7,109 nucleotides of DNA from Verrucomicrobiales bacterium (GTDB taxonomy: Bacteria; Verrucomicrobiota; Verrucomicrobiia; Limisphaerales; RI-55), in contig DNDP01000047.1 in the NCBI GenBank assembly GCA_003484235.1, positions 354 to 7,462 of the forward strand, in the 5' to 3' direction. Position 1 is the first letter of the stretch, and each line of letters opens with the position of its first letter. Shown piece by piece: positions 5,956 to 7,109 of the stretch. The notes under the pieces were generated by a model that had not been told where the DNA came from, did not search any database, and saw only the letters and a program-made list of their open reading frames with translations. The position numbers were made by a program, and so were the translations under genes.

Positions 5956-7109
5956 ATGGCAGACGCAGCATCCGATCCCCTGTTGGCGCTCATCCGCGAG
6001 CGCGGCTTGATAGACGACCTTCAGTTCGAGGAAGTTTCCGAGGAGCACAACCGCACGGGCCAGTCGTTCATCCAGGTTCTGAACGACATGGGCTTCGTGG
6101 ACACCTATTCGTCCCTCCAGATCATGGCCGACCATCTCGGGACCGAGGTGGTCGAGATCGAGGAAGGCTCCCTCACCCCGGAGGTCCTGGCGGCGATCCC
6201 CTCCGCCACGGCCAAGATGCACCTTTGCCTTCCCGTGGCCGTGTTCGACACCGTGATCCGGGTGGCCCTGGCGGATCCGATGAATCCCGCGGTGATCGAC
6301 GAGATCGGTTTCAGCGCCGGCAAGGAGATCCAGCTGGTGGTGGCCGACCCCGACAAGGTCGCGGGGCTGGTCAGCAAGCATTATACGGACGACATGGGCA
6401 GCGGGTTTGCCGATGTCCTGAGCGAACTCGGCGCCGACCTCGATCTCGCCAAGGAAGTGGATGAGGTGGAGGCGGGCGGGGCGGACATCACCGATCTTGC
6501 CAATGAGACTCCGATCGTGAAGTTCGTGAATCTCGTCCTGATGCAGGCGGTGAAGGACCGCGCCAGCGACATTCATTTCGAGCCGTTCGAGGACGAGTTC
6601 AAGATCCGCTACCGCGTGGACGGCGCGCTGTACGAGATGACGCCGCCGCCCAAGCACCTGGCGATGCCCGTGGTGTCCCGCATCAAGGTCATGGCGAACC
6701 TGAACATTTCGGAACGCCGCCTCCCGCAGGACGGGCGCATCAACATGAACCTCGGGGACCGCCGCATCGATCTCCGCGTGTCCACCCTGCCGACCACGTT
6801 CGGTGAATCGGTGGTGCTCCGCGTGCTGGACCGCGAATCGGTCAAGCTGGACCTCGGCGGCCTGGGCCTGCCTGGTTTTGTCTTCGATTACGTCAACGAG
6901 GCGATCCTGCAGCCCAACGGCATCTTCGTCGTCACCGGTCCGACCGGCTGCGGCAAGACGACCACGCTGTATGCGTGCATGCACAAGATCAACGACATCG
7001 AGTCCAAGCTGCTGACCGCCGAGGACCCGGTCGAGTATGACATCGAGGGCATCATGCAGGTGGCCATCCACGAGGCGGTCGGCATGACCTTCATGAAGGC
7101 CCTGCGCTC
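5956..7109 (+). CDS. Second PilB/GspE-type assembly ATPase (partial, 3' end missing)
   Basis: The frame is open from ATG 5956 to the window edge, giving the first 384 residues; about 180 are likely missing. A GAAG (5947-5950) 5 nt upstream is a weak ribosome binding site. It is a PilB/GspE paralogue of the gene at 3032: T2SSE_N-like N-domain (about 1-145), acidic linker (about 146-180), ASDIHFEP (D205, H207, E209), IRYRVDG, PQDGR (257-261), Walker A GPTGCGKTTT (328-337, K334) and Asp box AEDPVEY (E356, D357). The distance from the ASD aspartate to the Walker lysine is 129 residues in both paralogues. The Walker A Ser is Cys here, a tolerated variant. The Walker B glutamate, His box and zinc cysteines fall outside the window, so activity cannot be judged. 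The 12-nt gap after pilT indicates co-transcription. Function inferred: a second extension motor, or the motor of a related secretion or pilus system sharing the operon. Confidence 0.88.
   Translation, partial: MADAASDPLLALIRERGLIDDLQFEEVSEEHNRTGQSFIQVLNDMGFVDTYSSLQIMADHLGTEVVEIEEGSLTPEVLAAIPSATAKMHLCLPVAVFDTVIRVALADPMNPAVIDEIGFSAGKEIQLVVADPDKVAGLVSKHYTDDMGSGFADVLSELGADLDLAKEVDEVEAGGADITDLANETPIVKFVNLVLMQAVKDRASDIHFEPFEDEFKIRYRVDGALYEMTPPPKHLAMPVVSRIKVMANLNISERRLPQDGRINMNLGDRRIDLRVSTLPTTFGESVVLRVLDRESVKLDLGGLGLPGFVFDYVNEAILQPNGIFVVTGPTGCGKTTTLYACMHKINDIESKLLTAEDPVEYDIEGIMQVAIHEAVGMTFMKALR

Noticed and set aside
4594..7071. An 825-codon minus-strand open frame across pilT and the second ATPase gene
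   Set aside because: Very long, but it mirrors codon structure of two strongly recognisable ATPases; its product is rich in His, Asp, Gly and Arg without motifs. Same reasoning for the 411-codon frame at 3056-4291.
1..7109. Mobile element, CRISPR array, tRNA or rRNA
   Set aside because: No transposase or integrase, no terminal or spaced repeats and no RNA gene signature seen on either strand; coding density and gene order look like ordinary chromosome.

Overview
The window is a GC-rich stretch of a bacterial chromosome (roughly low 60s % GC by eye). Every gene lies on the + strand and coding density is very high. It has two parts. The left part (1-2919) is the end of a probable ABC-transporter ATPase gene followed by a long gene for a polytopic membrane protein. 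The right part (3032-7109) is a type IV pilus motor cluster: a PilB/GspE-type assembly ATPase, a PilT retraction ATPase, and a second PilB/GspE-type ATPase cut off by the right edge.

Organism: functional type IV pili with a GspE-PilT-GspE gene order, next to a very large ABC-2-like permease carrying a hydrolase-like tail, suggest a Gram-negative bacterium, possibly of the Verrucomicrobiota/PVC group. This is recalled pattern rather than proof. There is no rRNA or other taxonomic marker in the window.

Left part: the 3' end of the first gene reads like the C-terminal tail of an ABC ATPase, and 33 nt later starts a 910-residue protein. Its first ~545 residues hold about 14 hydrophobic segments in what look like two permease halves. 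A further membrane anchor (576-593) follows, and then an alpha/beta-hydrolase fold (about 605-910) in which the nucleophilic serine of the usual G-x-S-x-G elbow is replaced by histidine. This fusion with a probably dead or repurposed hydrolase is the most unusual thing in the window.

Right part: a 112-nt gap (2920-3031) holds a perfect TTGACA -35-like box and an 11-bp perfect palindrome just before it, and is the best candidate for a promoter. Then come pilB-like, pilT and a second pilB-like gene, spaced 50 and 12 nt apart, so probably one operon. In known systems PilB-type hexamers drive pilin polymerisation and PilT hexamers drive depolymerisation at the same inner-membrane platform (PilC). 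Here one retraction motor sits between two distinct extension-type motors. I saw no RNA genes, CRISPR arrays, insertion sequences or convincing terminators. I do not see an unmistakably new system; the fusion protein and the doubled extension motor are the leads worth following.
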